Part shown: one piece after another, positions 35,830 to 46,134 of the stretch
Numbering within the stretch: position 1 is the first letter of the stretch
Layout: the number at the start of each line of letters is the position of its first letter
Assembly: GCA_903837135.1 (NCBI GenBank)
Contig: CAILTK010000023.1
Location: forward strand, 1 to 53,022
Source: an uncultured Caulobacterales bacterium
GTDB taxonomy: Bacteria > Pseudomonadota > Alphaproteobacteria > Caulobacterales > Caulobacteraceae
DNA length: 53,022 bases
Direction of reading: 5' to 3'
Position numbers and translations under genes: made by a program
Notes under the pieces: generated by a model
Seen by the model: only the letters and a program-made list of their open reading frames with translations
Databases searched by the model: none
Told to the model about the DNA's origin: nothing

Positions 35830-35969
35830 CGGTGCTCCATCCCGTCGCGGAATAGCGACGCAGGCAGGATGGCGGGCCGCGCGGCCCGGAGCAATCGCGC
35901 GCACGCCGCCCCGGCCGTTCGGAGCCCCGGTTCTGGCGAGACCCGGCCCCGGCGTGCGATGAAGGCGCA

Positions 35970-37607
35970 ATGGCCGAGTCCGCGACCCTCTTCGACGGCG
36001 AGTACGACTATATCGTCGTCGGGGCCGGGTCGGCCGGCTGCGTGGTGGCCAACCGGCTGTCGAAGAATCCGGGGGTCCGTGTCCTCCTGCTCGAGGCGGG
36101 CGGCAAGGACGACTGGCTGTGGCTGCACATTCCGGTCGGCTATCTGTTCGCGATCGGCAACCCGCGGTCCGACTGGATGTTCGAGACCGAGGCGGAGCCC
36201 GGTCTCAACGGCCGGAGGCTGAACTACCCGCGCGGCAAGGTGGTCGGCGGCTCGTCGGCCATCAACGCCATGATCTCCATGCGCGGCCAGGCGGCGGACT
36301 ACGACCACTGGCGCGGGCTTGGCCTGGTCGGCTGGAGCTGGGACGACGTGCGGCCCGTGTTCCGGCGGCTCGACGACCACTTCCTGGGCGAGAGCGAACA
36401 CCACGGCGCCGGCGGCGAGTGGCGGGTCGAGGCGCCGCGGGTGCGCTGGACGGTCCTGGACGCCATCGCCCGGGCGGCGACCGAGATGGGCGTTCCCGCC
36501 ACCGACGACTTCAACACCGGCGACAATACCGGCGTCGGCCTGTTCCATGTGAACCAGAAGCGCGGTCTGCGCTGGTCGGCGGCGCGGGGCTTTCTCAAGC
36601 CGGCGCTGAAGCGGCCGAACCTGCGGCTGGAGACGGGCGTCCTGGTGGAGCGGGTGGTGCTGGACGGCGGCCGCGCCGCCGGCGTGCGCTTCCGTCGCCA
36701 CGGCCGGCTGTTCGAGGCGCGCGCCGGGGGCGAGGTCATTCTGTGCGCCGGATCAATCGGTTCGGCGCAGATCCTGCAGCTGTCGGGGATCGGGCCCGCC
36801 GCCTCGCTGCAGGCGCTGGGCGTGCCGGTGGCGCTCGACCGTGCCGGCGTCGGCGGCAATCTGCAGGACCATCTGCAGCAGCGGGCAATCTACCGGGTGC
36901 AGGGCGTCAAGACCCTCAACGAGACCTACCATTCGCCGCTCGGCCGGGCGCTGATGGGGGCGGAATACGCCCTGTTCCGCACCGGGCCCCTGACCATGGC
37001 GCCCTCGCAGCTCGGTGTCTTCACCACCTCCTCGCCCGACCACGCGCGCCCCAACCTGGAATTTCACATCCAGCCGCTGTCGCTCGACCGGTTCGGCGAG
37101 CCGCTGCACCGGTTTCCGGCGGTGACCGTGGCCGCGTGCAACTTGCGGCCGACCTCGCGCGGAACCGTGCGGCTGCGCTCGCCCGACCCGGCCGCCGCGC
37201 CGCTGATCGCGCCGAACTATCTGCACACCGAAGCGGATCGTCGCGTCGCCGCCGACGCCCTCCGGGTCACCCGCCGGCTGATGTCCCAGCCGGCGCTGCA
37301 GGCCTTCCGGCCTCAGGAGCATCTGCCGGGGCCGGCGGTGGGAGACGACGACGAGGCCTTGGCGACGGCGGCTGGCGTCATCGGCACGACCATCTTCCAT
37401 CCGGTGGGCACGGCGAAGATGGGCCTGCCGTCCGATCCGCTGGCGGTGGTCGACGCGCGCCTGCGGGTGCTCGGGCTGGCCGGCCTGCGGGTGATCGACG
37501 CTTCCGTGATGCCGACCATCACCTCGGGCAACACCAATACGCCCACCATCATGATCGCCGAGCAGGGCGCGCGGTTCGTGCTGGAGGATGCGGAGGCGGG
37601 CGACTGA
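35970..37607 (+). CDS. GMC-family FAD oxidoreductase (choline dehydrogenase-like)
   Basis: The 545-residue protein has an N-terminal FAD-binding motif YIVVGAGSAGCVVANRLSKN, GMC signature 1 YPRGKVVGGSSAINAMISMR, signature 2 AGSIGSAQILQLSGIGPA, and the C-terminal catalytic region IFHPVGTAKMGLP with NTNTPTIMIAEQGARFVL. The His of FHPVG and the Asn of GNTNTP are the usual active-site pair. It oxidises a primary or secondary alcohol; choline is only one possibility. It is divergent from the LytTR regulator, with a universal stress protein 54 bp downstream. Confidence 0.92.
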   Translation: MAESATLFDGEYDYIVVGAGSAGCVVANRLSKNPGVRVLLLEAGGKDDWLWLHIPVGYLFAIGNPRSDWMFETEAEPGLNGRRLNYPRGKVVGGSSAINAMISMRGQAADYDHWRGLGLVGWSWDDVRPVFRRLDDHFLGESEHHGAGGEWRVEAPRVRWTVLDAIARAATEMGVPATDDFNTGDNTGVGLFHVNQKRGLRWSAARGFLKPALKRPNLRLETGVLVERVVLDGGRAAGVRFRRHGRLFEARAGGEVILCAGSIGSAQILQLSGIGPAASLQALGVPVALDRAGVGGNLQDHLQQRAIYRVQGVKTLNETYHSPLGRALMGAEYALFRTGPLTMAPSQLGVFTTSSPDHARPNLEFHIQPLSLDRFGEPLHRFPAVTVAACNLRPTSRGTVRLRSPDPAAAPLIAPNYLHTEADRRVAADALRVTRRLMSQPALQAFRPQEHLPGPAVGDDDEALATAAGVIGTTIFHPVGTAKMGLPSDPLAVVDARLRVLGLAGLRVIDASVMPTITSGNTNTPTIMIAEQGARFVLEDAEAGD

Positions 37608-37661
37608 TGGGCGCGTTCGGCGTTCAGGGGTATGGAATTGGGATCAGGGGTAGAGACGAGA

Positions 37662-38129
37662 ATGTACAAACGGGTGTTGCTGGCCTCCGACGGCACGCAG
37701 GAGGGGCTCACCGCCCTGCGGGAGGGAGCCTTGCTGGCCCGGGATTGGGGCGCCCAGGTGTTTCTGCTGGTGGTGACCCTGAACACGCCCGGCGCCCGGC
37801 TCGCTGACTCGGTGCATCCGATTCCGCGCGGCGAGACCGAGCAGAAGCTGCTCGACTTCGGCCTGACCCGGCTCGGACAGATGGGCGTCAAGGCCTCGGG
37901 CGCGGTGGTGTCGGGCGAACCGGCCCTCGAGATCGGCGACCACGCCAAGCGGTTCGAGGCGGATCTCGTGGTGGTCGGGCATCGGCGCCAGAGCCTGATG
38001 GAGCGGTGGTGGTCCGGCGCCTCGGGCGCGCATCTGGTCGATCACGTCGGCTGCAGCGTGCTGATCGCCCGCCGCATCGTCACCGACGCGGAGTTCGAAC
38101 GGATGCTGAACCTGCCAGCGGCCGGGTAG
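37662..38129 (+). CDS. Universal stress protein (UspA family)
   Basis: The 155-residue protein has the Usp alpha/beta fold: MYKRVLLASDGTQEGLTALR at the N-terminus and the nucleotide-loop-like DLVVVGHRRQSLMERWWSGA...HLVDHVGCSVLIARR. The ATP motif G-2x-G-9x-G-(S/T) is only partly kept: GHRRQ...SGASGAHL. The ATG at 37662 is preferred over a start 10 codons upstream. It is probably co-transcribed with the GMC gene. Confidence 0.88.
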   Translation: MYKRVLLASDGTQEGLTALREGALLARDWGAQVFLLVVTLNTPGARLADSVHPIPRGETEQKLLDFGLTRLGQMGVKASGAVVSGEPALEIGDHAKRFEADLVVVGHRRQSLMERWWSGASGAHLVDHVGCSVLIARRIVTDAEFERMLNLPAAG

Positions 38130-38135
38130 GCGCCA

Positions 38136-39515
38136 TCAGCGTCGGTAGTCGGCGATGCGGACGCCGTGGCGGGCGAGCTTGTCGTAGAAGGTCTTGCGCG
38201 GCAGCTTGAGCGCCCGCATCGACGCCTGCGCGTCGCCGCGGTGCAGGCGAAGGGTTTCGCGGAGGGTTTCCGCCTCGAACGCCTCCACCCGGCCGGCCAG
38301 TCCCACGTCCTCCCCGTCGTCGGATCCCGTCAGCCGCGTCTCTTCCAGTCCAAGCGCGAAGCGCTCGGCGAAGTTCTGCAACTCGCGGACGTTGCCTGGC
38401 CAGGTGTGCTGCAGCAGAAACGCGTGGACCGTGGGCGTGAGTTTGCGGATCGGCCGCCGAAGCCGCGCACAGGCGCCCACCAGGAAGTGCTGGAACAACA
38501 TCCCGACGTCGCCCGACCGCTCCCGCAGGGGCGGCATGTGCAGGCTCACGCCGCTCAGCCGATAGAACAGGTCGGCGCGGAACTCGCCCCGGCTGATCGC
38601 CGCCCGGAGGTCCGCGCGGGTGGTGGCGACGATGCGCAGGTCGAGCGGCCGAGGCTGTTCGGCCCCCACCGGCCAAAGCTCCCGCGCCTCGACCACCGCC
38701 AACAGCTTGGCCTGCTGCGCCAGGGTCAGGCCTTCCACCTCGTCGAGCAGAAGCACGCCGCGGTCCGCTCTCTCCAGCCGGCCGACGGTGCGGCGTGCTG
38801 CCGCGCCATAGGCGCCGAACTTGGCGCCGGCCTCCAGGCCGAACAGCTCCGCGTGAAAGCTCTCCTCGGCGAGCGAGGCGCAGTTGACGTGCACGAAGGG
38901 CCGGGTGCGGCGGCGGCTCATGTGGTGCAGAGCGCGGGCGGCGCTCTCCTTGCCGGCGCCGGTCTCGCCGGTCACCAGCACGTCCACGTCGGCGTCGGCC
39001 ACCTGGGCCAGGGTGTCTCTCAGCCGCCGCATGACCGGACTTTGGCCCAGCAGGAAGGCGTTCGCGCCGGAGCTGTCGGCATGGAGCTGCCGCAGGCGCC
39101 GGTTCTCGAGCACCAGCCGGCGCGTCTGCGCCGCGCGAAGCAGGGAGGCGATCAGCTCCTCCATGGGAAACGGCTTGGCCAGGAAGTCGTAGGCGCCGTC
39201 CTTCAACGCCTGCACCGCCATGGGCACGTCGCCATGGCCGGTGATGAGGATGACCGGGATCTCCGGGTCGATGGCCTGCACCCGCGCGAACAGGGCCAAG
39301 CCGTCCACCTGCGGCATGCGCACGTCGCTCAGCACCGCGCCGTCGAACTCGGCGTGGATATGGCGCAGGGCGTCGGTGGCGCGGGTGAACGGCTGCACCG
39401 AGAAGCCGGCGATCTCCAGCCCCTGGGTCTGCGCCGACAGCAGGTCGCGGTCGTCCTCCACGAACACGACCCGGGGCGGCGGCTCCTCGCCGAGGGGGCC
39501 GGCGTCGATCCTCAT
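38136..39515 (-). CDS. DctD-like NtrC-family response regulator with altered GAFTGA loop
   Basis: The 459-residue protein has a receiver domain (phospho-Asp in VLSDVRMPQVDG, near residue 63), an AAA+ domain with Walker A GETGAGKES (about 170) and Walker B GVLLLDEVEG, the Arg finger region FRADLFYRL, and a C-terminal Fis-type HTH (TLRLHRGDAQASMRALKLPR). The loop that contacts sigma-54 is LFGLEAGAKFGAYG where the family has GAFTGA (about residue 230), so both the Phe and the Thr are lost. Its ATG overlaps the kinase stop (ATGA). It probably regulates the divergent dctA operon, but perhaps not through sigma-54. Confidence 0.88.
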   Translation of the reverse strand: MRIDAGPLGEEPPPRVVFVEDDRDLLSAQTQGLEIAGFSVQPFTRATDALRHIHAEFDGAVLSDVRMPQVDGLALFARVQAIDPEIPVILITGHGDVPMAVQALKDGAYDFLAKPFPMEELIASLLRAAQTRRLVLENRRLRQLHADSSGANAFLLGQSPVMRRLRDTLAQVADADVDVLVTGETGAGKESAARALHHMSRRRTRPFVHVNCASLAEESFHAELFGLEAGAKFGAYGAAARRTVGRLERADRGVLLLDEVEGLTLAQQAKLLAVVEARELWPVGAEQPRPLDLRIVATTRADLRAAISRGEFRADLFYRLSGVSLHMPPLRERSGDVGMLFQHFLVGACARLRRPIRKLTPTVHAFLLQHTWPGNVRELQNFAERFALGLEETRLTGSDDGEDVGLAGRVEAFEAETLRETLRLHRGDAQASMRALKLPRKTFYDKLARHGVRIADYRR

Positions 39516-41323
39516 GCGCGTGCGCGACGCAGCTTGAGCGTGAAGGTCGCCCCCTGGTCGCTGCTGTCGGCGGTCAGTTCGCCGCCAAAGTCGCGCAGGA
39601 TGTCATGGGCGATCACCAGACCGAGTCCCAGTCCCTTTTCCTTGGTGGTGACGAAGGGGGTGAACAGCTGCGCCATCACGTCCGGGCTCAGGCCCGGGCC
39701 ATTGTCGCTGATCCGCAGGCGCACCGCGTCCTCCGACGCCTCGGCGGAGATGCGCACCACCGGGTCCGCCGAGTCCTCGAGCGCCTCGAAGGCGTTCTGC
39801 AGCAGGTTGACGATCACCTGCTCCAGGCGGATCCGCCCGCCGATCACCTCGAGCCGCGGGTCGAGCGCGTCACGCACCAGCCGCACCCGGTTGTGCCGCA
39901 GCCGCGAGCGGTTCAACAGGATGGAGGAGTCCAGCGTCTCCTTCAGCGAGACCGGTCCGGTTTCGCCCGTCGCCTTGCGCGAGAAGGTGCGCAGTTCGCC
40001 GGTGATGTGGCCGATCCGCTCGCTCATGCGCACGATGTCGCCCAAATTCTGGTCGACCAGGGTCCGATCGGCGAGGGTCGAGGCGCCGGTCTTCTGGCGC
40101 GCGACCAGTTTGAGGCAGTTCTCCGCCAGGATCCGGATCGTCGCCAACGGCTGATTGATCTCGTGGGCGACGCCGGCGGTGATCTGGCCGAGCTGCGCCA
40201 GCTTGTTGGCCTGCACGAGATCGACCTGCAGCACGTTCAGGCGCCGTTCGGTCTGCTGGCGCTCGTGGATCTCCTGCGACAGGCGGGTGTTGGCGGCGCT
40301 GAGCTCCTGCGTCCGGGCGGCCACGTCGGCCTCAAGCCGCGCCCGATAAAGGCTTTCCGCCGCCACGCGCTCGCCCGCCCGCCGCCGGCGGCGCCACAGC
40401 CAGACGATGAGCGTCGTCAGCAGCGTGAGCGCCAGGGCCGCGATCAGCGTGGCGCTGCGGGCCGCCCGGCGCGCCTCCTCGAGCGGGGTGAGGAGACTGA
40501 GCCGCCAGCCGTCCACCGGCGCGGGGAGGGCGGTGACGATCCGGTCCGGAAGCGCGAGCGCCCCGGTCTGGAAGCGCAGCGCCGGCGCACTGGTCAGCAG
40601 GATCTTGCCCGCCGCGTCGGTGACGATGGTGGTGGTGCGCGCCCGGCCCCAGGCCGCCTCCATCGGGCCGAACTCCACCTTGATCACGATCACCCCGACG
40701 GGCCGCCCGGCGGCCTCCACCCGATGGGCGATATAGAGGCCGGGACGCAGGCTGACGGTCCCCAGCGCGAACTGCTCGGCCTGACCGTTGCGCAGGGCGT
40801 CGGTGAAGTACTGGCGGAAGGCGTAGTTGCTGCCGACGAAGGAGGTCGGCGCCGAATAGTTGCTGGCCGACAGCGTCCGCCCGGCCGCGTCGATCATGTA
40901 GATGGCGGCGCTCTTGGTCTCGCTCCGCAGCTTGGCGAGCTTGCGCGAGATGGCCAGCGATCGGGCGAGCGAGGGGGCGTCCAGCGCCTGGATCACGTCG
41001 CTGTCGTCAGCCAGAATGACCGGCGCGGAGCGTTGCTTGTCGAGCTCGCTCTGCAGCACCGCCATCTGCAGCTGGGCGGTTACGCGGGCGTCGCGCGCCA
41101 GGACGGCCGCGGCTCGGCGGTAAGTGAGGTCATAGACCGCGAGGAGGCTGGTCGCCGCCGCCAGCGCGAGCAGGCCGACGACCGCCCAGCGGCGCCACGT
41201 GCCCGGGGCCGACGGACGCGCCTGGGTCCGGGCGGCGAGCGCGGCGGGGTCAGGGCTCAACGCGGCGACGCTTGTGTGGAAATCGGCATAGATGACAGTC
41301 GACGTGTGCGGAAAAAGTGACAT
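39512..41323 (-). CDS. DctB-like sensor histidine kinase
   Basis: The roughly 603-residue kinase has a membrane span about 45-65, a periplasmic Cache-type sensor (about 70-285: [40 protein letters not shown]), a second span about 293-315, a coiled coil, HisKA ([20 protein letters not shown]) and an ATPase domain ([35 protein letters not shown]). DctB proteins sense C4-dicarboxylates outside the cell. The start at ATG 41323 lies inside a palindrome, so a later start (TTG about 24 codons downstream) is possible. Confidence 0.88.
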   Translation of the reverse strand: MSLFPHTSTVIYADFHTSVAALSPDPAALAARTQARPSAPGTWRRWAVVGLLALAAATSLLAVYDLTYRRAAAVLARDARVTAQLQMAVLQSELDKQRSAPVILADDSDVIQALDAPSLARSLAISRKLAKLRSETKSAAIYMIDAAGRTLSASNYSAPTSFVGSNYAFRQYFTDALRNGQAEQFALGTVSLRPGLYIAHRVEAAGRPVGVIVIKVEFGPMEAAWGRARTTTIVTDAAGKILLTSAPALRFQTGALALPDRIVTALPAPVDGWRLSLLTPLEEARRAARSATLIAALALTLLTTLIVWLWRRRRRAGERVAAESLYRARLEADVAARTQELSAANTRLSQEIHERQQTERRLNVLQVDLVQANKLAQLGQITAGVAHEINQPLATIRILAENCLKLVARQKTGASTLADRTLVDQNLGDIVRMSERIGHITGELRTFSRKATGETGPVSLKETLDSSILLNRSRLRHNRVRLVRDALDPRLEVIGGRIRLEQVIVNLLQNAFEALEDSADPVVRISAEASEDAVRLRISDNGPGLSPDVMAQLFTPFVTTKEKGLGLGLVIAHDILRDFGGELTADSSDQGATFTLKLRRARA

Positions 41324-41330
41324 TTTCCGC
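41308..41330. promoter_or_regulatory. Palindrome in the dctB-dctA divergent region (candidate operator)
   Basis: GCGGAAAA (41308-41315) and TTTTCCGC (41323-41330) form an 8-bp inverted repeat with 7 bp between. The left half with its flank, TGTGCGGAAA, matches the half-site described for rhizobial DctD upstream activator sequences (from memory). Looser GGAAAT/GATTTTCC copies follow at 41334-41364 and 41391. Confidence 0.5.
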
Positions 41331-41494
41331 CCTGGAAATCTCGCGCCGACCAAGATTTTCCATCAAAGACAGACACATGCGCATTCGGACGGAAATGTGT
41401 TGCCGCAGCAGGCGCCGCTCCTAAGCTGAACATAAGCGCGATTTGCACAAAGCGCACAGTAATTTCGCCGGCCCCCGGGCGGGGTGCGGCAGGG

Positions 41495-42913
41495 GTGAAA
41501 CACTTGGCTCTGGCCTTCGAAACATCGGGTTCCGAAACCGTGGGTGCGCCTGTTCCGGTGCAGACCGTCCGCTTGCATCAGGGCGGGCGGCTCTATCTGC
41601 AGGTGCTGATCGCCATCGCCCTCGGCATAGCCCTCGGCCAGTTCTATCCAACGGTGGCGGTGGCGCTGAAGCCGCTCGGCGATCTGTTCGTAAAGCTGGT
41701 CAAGCTGATCATTCCGCCGGTGATCTTCCTGACCATCGTCACGGGCATCGCCGGGATGGGCAGCCTGGCGACACTCGGCAAGGTGGCGCTGAAGGCGTTC
41801 GGCTATTTCCTGGTGGTGTCGACCCTGGCGCTCGTGGTCGGCATGGCGGCGGCCAATCTGCTGCACCCCGGCGCGGGCATGAACATCGATCCGCACGCCC
41901 TGCACAGCGATGCGATCAAGGACTACGCCGCCAAGGCGCACGACGTCACGCTGATGGGATTCGTCACCGGCCTGATCCCGGACTCGCTGGCCGGCGCTTT
42001 CGTCGACGGCAACATCCTGCAGGTCCTGCTGATCTCCATCCTGTTCGGCATCGGCTTCTCCGTCGCGGGCGCGCGCGCCCGGCCGGCCATGGCTTTCTTC
42101 GAGGCCATGACCCAGGTCGTATTCCGGGTGGTCGACATCCTGATGCGGCTGGCGCCGATCGGCGCCTTCGGGGCCATGGCCTTCACCATCGGCAGGTTCG
42201 GGGTGCGCTCGGTGGTCAACCTGGCCGGGCTGGTGGGCTCCTTCTATCTGACCTCGACGGTGTTCGTGATCGTGGTGCTGGGAGCCATCGCCGCGCTCAA
42301 CGGCTTCTCGATCTTCCGGCTGATCGGCTACATCAAGAGCGAGATCCTCTTGGTGATCGGCACCAGCTCCTCGGAGTCGGCCCTGCCGAGCCTGATGGAG
42401 AAGATGGAGGAGGCCGGCTGCGCCCGGCCGATCGTCGGTCTGGTCGTGCCGATCGGCTATTCCTTCAATCTCGGCGGGACCAACATCTACATGTCCCTGG
42501 CCGCCCTGTTCATCGCCCAGGCCACCAACACGCACCTGACCCTGCAGGATCAACTCCTGCTGCTGGGGGTCGCCATGATGAGCTCGAAAGGCGCCGCCGG
42601 CGTGACGGGCGCCGGCTTCATTACCCTGGCCGCGACTCTGCTGGTCGTGCCGTCCGTGCCGATCGCCGGCATGGCGCTGATCCTCGGCGTGGACCGCTTC
42701 ATGTCGGAGTGCCGCGCGGTGACCAACATCATCGGCAACGCCGTCGCCACCGTGGTCGTCGCCCGCTGGCAGAACGACCTCGATCGCGATCGCCTGCGAG
42801 ACGCCCTGTCCGGCGGCCCGCGCCTCGCCGGTCCGGCGTCCGAGCGGACGCCGGACCCGACGACCGTGGGCTGGAGCGAACCTGTGGAGACCAGCGAACA
42901 GGCCAGCGCCTGA
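41495..42913 (+). CDS. dctA: DctA-family dicarboxylate/proton symporter
   Basis: The 472-residue inner-membrane transporter is of the DAACS (glutamate/C4-dicarboxylate) family with eight helices and two re-entrant hairpins. Present are the Ser-rich HP1 [22 protein letters not shown]2 [20 protein letters not shown] and helix 8 [20 protein letters not shown]. The helix-7 motif, normally NLDGT or NMDGT, reads NLGGT here, losing an Asp that in the family helps form a cation site. Initiation is at a GTG at 41495 (no good ATG). It heads an operon with a TBDR and a secreted hydrolase. Confidence 0.92.
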   Translation: MKHLALAFETSGSETVGAPVPVQTVRLHQGGRLYLQVLIAIALGIALGQFYPTVAVALKPLGDLFVKLVKLIIPPVIFLTIVTGIAGMGSLATLGKVALKAFGYFLVVSTLALVVGMAAANLLHPGAGMNIDPHALHSDAIKDYAAKAHDVTLMGFVTGLIPDSLAGAFVDGNILQVLLISILFGIGFSVAGARARPAMAFFEAMTQVVFRVVDILMRLAPIGAFGAMAFTIGRFGVRSVVNLAGLVGSFYLTSTVFVIVVLGAIAALNGFSIFRLIGYIKSEILLVIGTSSSESALPSLMEKMEEAGCARPIVGLVVPIGYSFNLGGTNIYMSLAALFIAQATNTHLTLQDQLLLLGVAMMSSKGAAGVTGAGFITLAATLLVVPSVPIAGMALILGVDRFMSECRAVTNIIGNAVATVVVARWQNDLDRDRLRDALSGGPRLAGPASERTPDPTTVGWSEPVETSEQASA

Positions 42914-42960
42914 AACGACCAACAAGACAAAAAGCCAAAGACGACAGAGGGGGAAATCAG

Positions 42961-45900
42961 ATGAACACCAGAACACGCCTTCAACTCATGACCGGCGCGG
43001 CCCTTGTGGCCGTCATCGCCGCGGGCGGGGCCGGCGCTCAAGAGACGGTCGCCCATGGGGCGGTCCCGGCGCCGGCGGCGACCCCGCCCGCATCGGCGCC
43101 CGGCCAGGCGTCGACCCCGGCGCCCGATCCGAACGGCATCTCCAACGTCGAGGTGGTGGGCAGCCGGATCCGCGGGGCCAAGACCACCACCGCGCTTCCG
43201 GTCACCGTGGTCACCGCCAACCAGATCGCCGCGACCGGCGCGGTGACCGGCGACGACCTGCTTCGCTCGATCCCGGAAATGGGGGCGGTGCAGTTCAACG
43301 CCGCCAACGGCCAGCAGACCAGCAACTCCGCCCGCGGCGACATCGGCTCGATCGACCTGCGCAACGCCGGCATCGGCGACACCCTGGTGCTGGTCGACGG
43401 CCGCCGCATCGTCTCCTGGCCGACCAGCCAGTCCAAGGGCAATGTGCCCCTGATCACCTACAACTCCCAGACCCTGCCGATCACCGGCATGGACCGGCTG
43501 GAGATCCTTCGCGACGGGGCGGGCGCCATCTACGGCTCCGACGCGGTGGCCGGTGTGGTCAACGTGGTCTCCAAGACCAATTTCGACGGCGTCACCGTCA
43601 ACGGCCAGTACGGCTTCGCCGAGGGCACGCACCGCCAGGAGTGGGATGAGAGCGTCTTCGCCGGGCATAACTTCGCCGACGGACGCGGCAATGTCTCGCT
43701 CGCCATCGACATATACAACCGCTCAGCCCAGCTGCCGAGCGACGAGCCCTATACGAAGACCCAGGATCTTCGCTCCTATTTCGCCAGCGACACCGGCTTC
43801 AACACCTCGGCGGTTCCCGATGGGCGCGGCACGCAGAGTTCGTTCCCGGCGCTCGTCGCCAAGACGGCGACCGGGGGAACCACCACCACGGCGATCAAGC
43901 AGGGCGCCGCCTCGCTGACCACCGCCGCCGGCTCGTTCCACATCCAGCCGAGCACGCTGGCGGGCTGCGTCTCGCAGATCGGCAACGGCCTGTGTATCGG
44001 CACGGGCACGGTGCCCTACACCACCACCGCCAACGTGCTGCGCTACGACGCCTTCGCCAACGACGCCGTGACGATCGCCCCGTCGATCGAGCGCCAGACC
44101 GGCTCGTTCAACGCCCACTACGACGTGACCAACGACGTGACGGTCTACACCGAGCTCAACTATTACCACTCGGTGTCGCACGGGCTGACCACCCAGCCGA
44201 CCGCCCTCGTGCCGATCAGCGTGCCCGCGTCGAACTATTACAACCCCTTCGGCCCGGTGACCTTCGCCGACGGAACGGCCAATCCGAACCGGCTGCCGGG
44301 GCTGACCAACGTCCCGGCCTCGGGCCTGCCGGTGACCTTCGGCACCTATCGTTTCAACGACCTCGGTCCCGACCACGTGGACGTCGACAGCTACCAGGAC
44401 CGCTTCCTGATCGGCGCCAAGGGCCGCAAGTGGGGCTTCGACTGGGACTCGGCCATCCTCTACGGCGAGGCCCAGGTCACCGACACCTCCGACGGGATCG
44501 ACAGCACCGCGCTGGCCAAGCAGCTCGCCCTGTCGACGCCCGACGCCTACGACCCGTTCAACGGCGGCTGCCTCGACGGCTCGGGCGGCCGGGACTGCAC
44601 GCCGAGTTCGGCGGCGGCGCTGAAGGCGATCCGCTTCCGGCTGAAGCGCGTCTCCACCTCCGCCCTGACCAACGCCGATTTCAAGGTCAGCAAGTCGGAC
44701 CTGTTCCGCCTGCCGGCCGGCAATGTGGGCATCGCCATGGGGCTCGAGTTCCGCAACGAGACCCACTCGGACGTGCGCGATCCGCACGTCAACGGCGCCA
44801 TCACCTTCACCGATCCGGTGACCGGCGCGGTGGCGCTCAGCGACGCCACCGGGGTGAACGTCACGCCCAGCACCTCAGGCTCGCGGACCGTGTTCTCGAG
44901 CTATGCCGAGCTGGCCGTGCCGGTGATCTCGCCGGCGATGAACATCCCGCTGGTCCGCTCGGTGGATGTGCAGCTCGCCGGCCGCTACGAGCACTATTCG
45001 GACTTCGGCGACGTGGCCAAACCGAAGGTGGCGATGGCGTGGGACGTGGTGCAGGGCGTGCGCCTGCGCGCCTCGTGGGAGCAGGGTTTCAAGGCCCCGA
45101 ACCTCGAGACCACCGCCCCGTTCACCTACGCCCGCGCGCAGACGGTGACCGACTACTACCGGTGCCAGGCGGCGCTGAACAAGGGGGTGATCTCGAACTT
45201 CAGCGCCTGCACCTACACCTACGGCGTCACCTACAACGAGAGCGGCAATCCGAAACTGCAGCCGGAGACCAGCGAGACCTACGACCTCGGCCTCGTGCTG
45301 CAGCCGGCCTTCATCCCTGCCCGCCTCGGCCGCTTCACCCTCACCCTCGACCGCTGGCAGATCAAACAGCAGGGCATCGTCGGCGTGATCGGCTACGCCA
45401 ACATCGCGGTGGAGGACTATCTCAGCCGGCTCAAGGGCGGGACCGGCGCCGTGTCGATGCTGCGCACCGCGCCCACCGTCGACGACGTCGCCTTCTACGC
45501 CGGCTCCGGCCTGGCCCCGGTCGGCACGCCGACCGTGGTCAACGACACCTTCCAGAACCTGCAGCCACAGACCATCAGCGGCTACGACATCAATCTCGCC
45601 TGGCATAAGGTCACCGACGGGTACGGCGCGTTCGACGGCAGCCTCGACGCCACCTACCTCGACAAGTTCTTCCAGCCGCCGCCGCCCGAGGTGCAGGCCC
45701 TGTTCGACGCCCGCGCCGCGGGGGCGATCAACCCGGCCACGCCCCTGACCGGCGGGGCCAGCCAGATCGAACAGCTGGCCAATCCGCGCTGGAAGGCCAC
45801 CGCCACCCTGACCTGGACCCTGGCGCCGGTGAAGATCGGCGGCTCGCTGGAGTATACCGGCGACACCCGCGACCTGAACTTCCTGTCCACCACCGGCCAG

Positions 45901-46107
45901 GAGTTTCCGGTGAAGGCGCTGACGGTGGTCAATCTCTACGGCCAGTACACCTTCGACCACCTGCGGCTCGGCCGCGACGTGACCTTCAAGGTCGGCGTGC
46001 GGAACCTCTTCAACAAAAGCCCGCCTCTCGAGTCCGACGGCTACAACGGGGCGCTCTACCAGCCCTACGGCCGCTACTGGTATTTCAACGTCGGCGCGTC
46101 CTTCTAG
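42961..46107 (+). CDS. Large TonB-dependent receptor of the dctA operon
   Basis: The 1048-residue protein has a signal peptide MNTRTRLQLMTGAALVAVIA ending at GAGA-Q, a Pro/Ala linker, a TonB-box-like NVEVVGSRIRGAKTTTALPV, the plug (IDLRNAGIGDTLVLVDGRRI, SDAVAGVVNVVSKTNFDGV) and a long barrel with three Cys pairs in extracellular-loop positions, ending in Phe (NVGASF). There is no STN domain, so it is a pure transporter. It starts 47 bp after dctA with RBS GAGGGGGAAATC. A frame continuing upstream through dctA is a shadow. It probably brings in the substrate handled by the next gene and DctA. Confidence 0.93.
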   Translation: MNTRTRLQLMTGAALVAVIAAGGAGAQETVAHGAVPAPAATPPASAPGQASTPAPDPNGISNVEVVGSRIRGAKTTTALPVTVVTANQIAATGAVTGDDLLRSIPEMGAVQFNAANGQQTSNSARGDIGSIDLRNAGIGDTLVLVDGRRIVSWPTSQSKGNVPLITYNSQTLPITGMDRLEILRDGAGAIYGSDAVAGVVNVVSKTNFDGVTVNGQYGFAEGTHRQEWDESVFAGHNFADGRGNVSLAIDIYNRSAQLPSDEPYTKTQDLRSYFASDTGFNTSAVPDGRGTQSSFPALVAKTATGGTTTTAIKQGAASLTTAAGSFHIQPSTLAGCVSQIGNGLCIGTGTVPYTTTANVLRYDAFANDAVTIAPSIERQTGSFNAHYDVTNDVTVYTELNYYHSVSHGLTTQPTALVPISVPASNYYNPFGPVTFADGTANPNRLPGLTNVPASGLPVTFGTYRFNDLGPDHVDVDSYQDRFLIGAKGRKWGFDWDSAILYGEAQVTDTSDGIDSTALAKQLALSTPDAYDPFNGGCLDGSGGRDCTPSSAAALKAIRFRLKRVSTSALTNADFKVSKSDLFRLPAGNVGIAMGLEFRNETHSDVRDPHVNGAITFTDPVTGAVALSDATGVNVTPSTSGSRTVFSSYAELAVPVISPAMNIPLVRSVDVQLAGRYEHYSDFGDVAKPKVAMAWDVVQGVRLRASWEQGFKAPNLETTAPFTYARAQTVTDYYRCQAALNKGVISNFSACTYTYGVTYNESGNPKLQPETSETYDLGLVLQPAFIPARLGRFTLTLDRWQIKQQGIVGVIGYANIAVEDYLSRLKGGTGAVSMLRTAPTVDDVAFYAGSGLAPVGTPTVVNDTFQNLQPQTISGYDINLAWHKVTDGYGAFDGSLDATYLDKFFQPPPPEVQALFDARAAGAINPATPLTGGASQIEQLANPRWKATATLTWTLAPVKIGGSLEYTGDTRDLNFLSTTGQEFPVKALTVVNLYGQYTFDHLRLGRDVTFKVGVRNLFNKSPPLESDGYNGALYQPYGRYWYFNVGASF

Positions 46108-46134
46108 ACCCGCCCCTCAGTCCGGAGACCGGCC

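Noticed and set aside
41331-41494. Sigma-54 (-24/-12) promoter for dctA
   Set aside because: No GG-N10-GC pair with TGGC...TTGC context was found by eye; TTGCCG-N16-TAAGCT at 41400-41427 is a weak sigma-70-like alternative.
41443-42960. In-frame upstream extension of the large TBDR through dctA
   Set aside because: It overlaps dctA out of frame; the signal peptide and RBS at 42961 define the true start.
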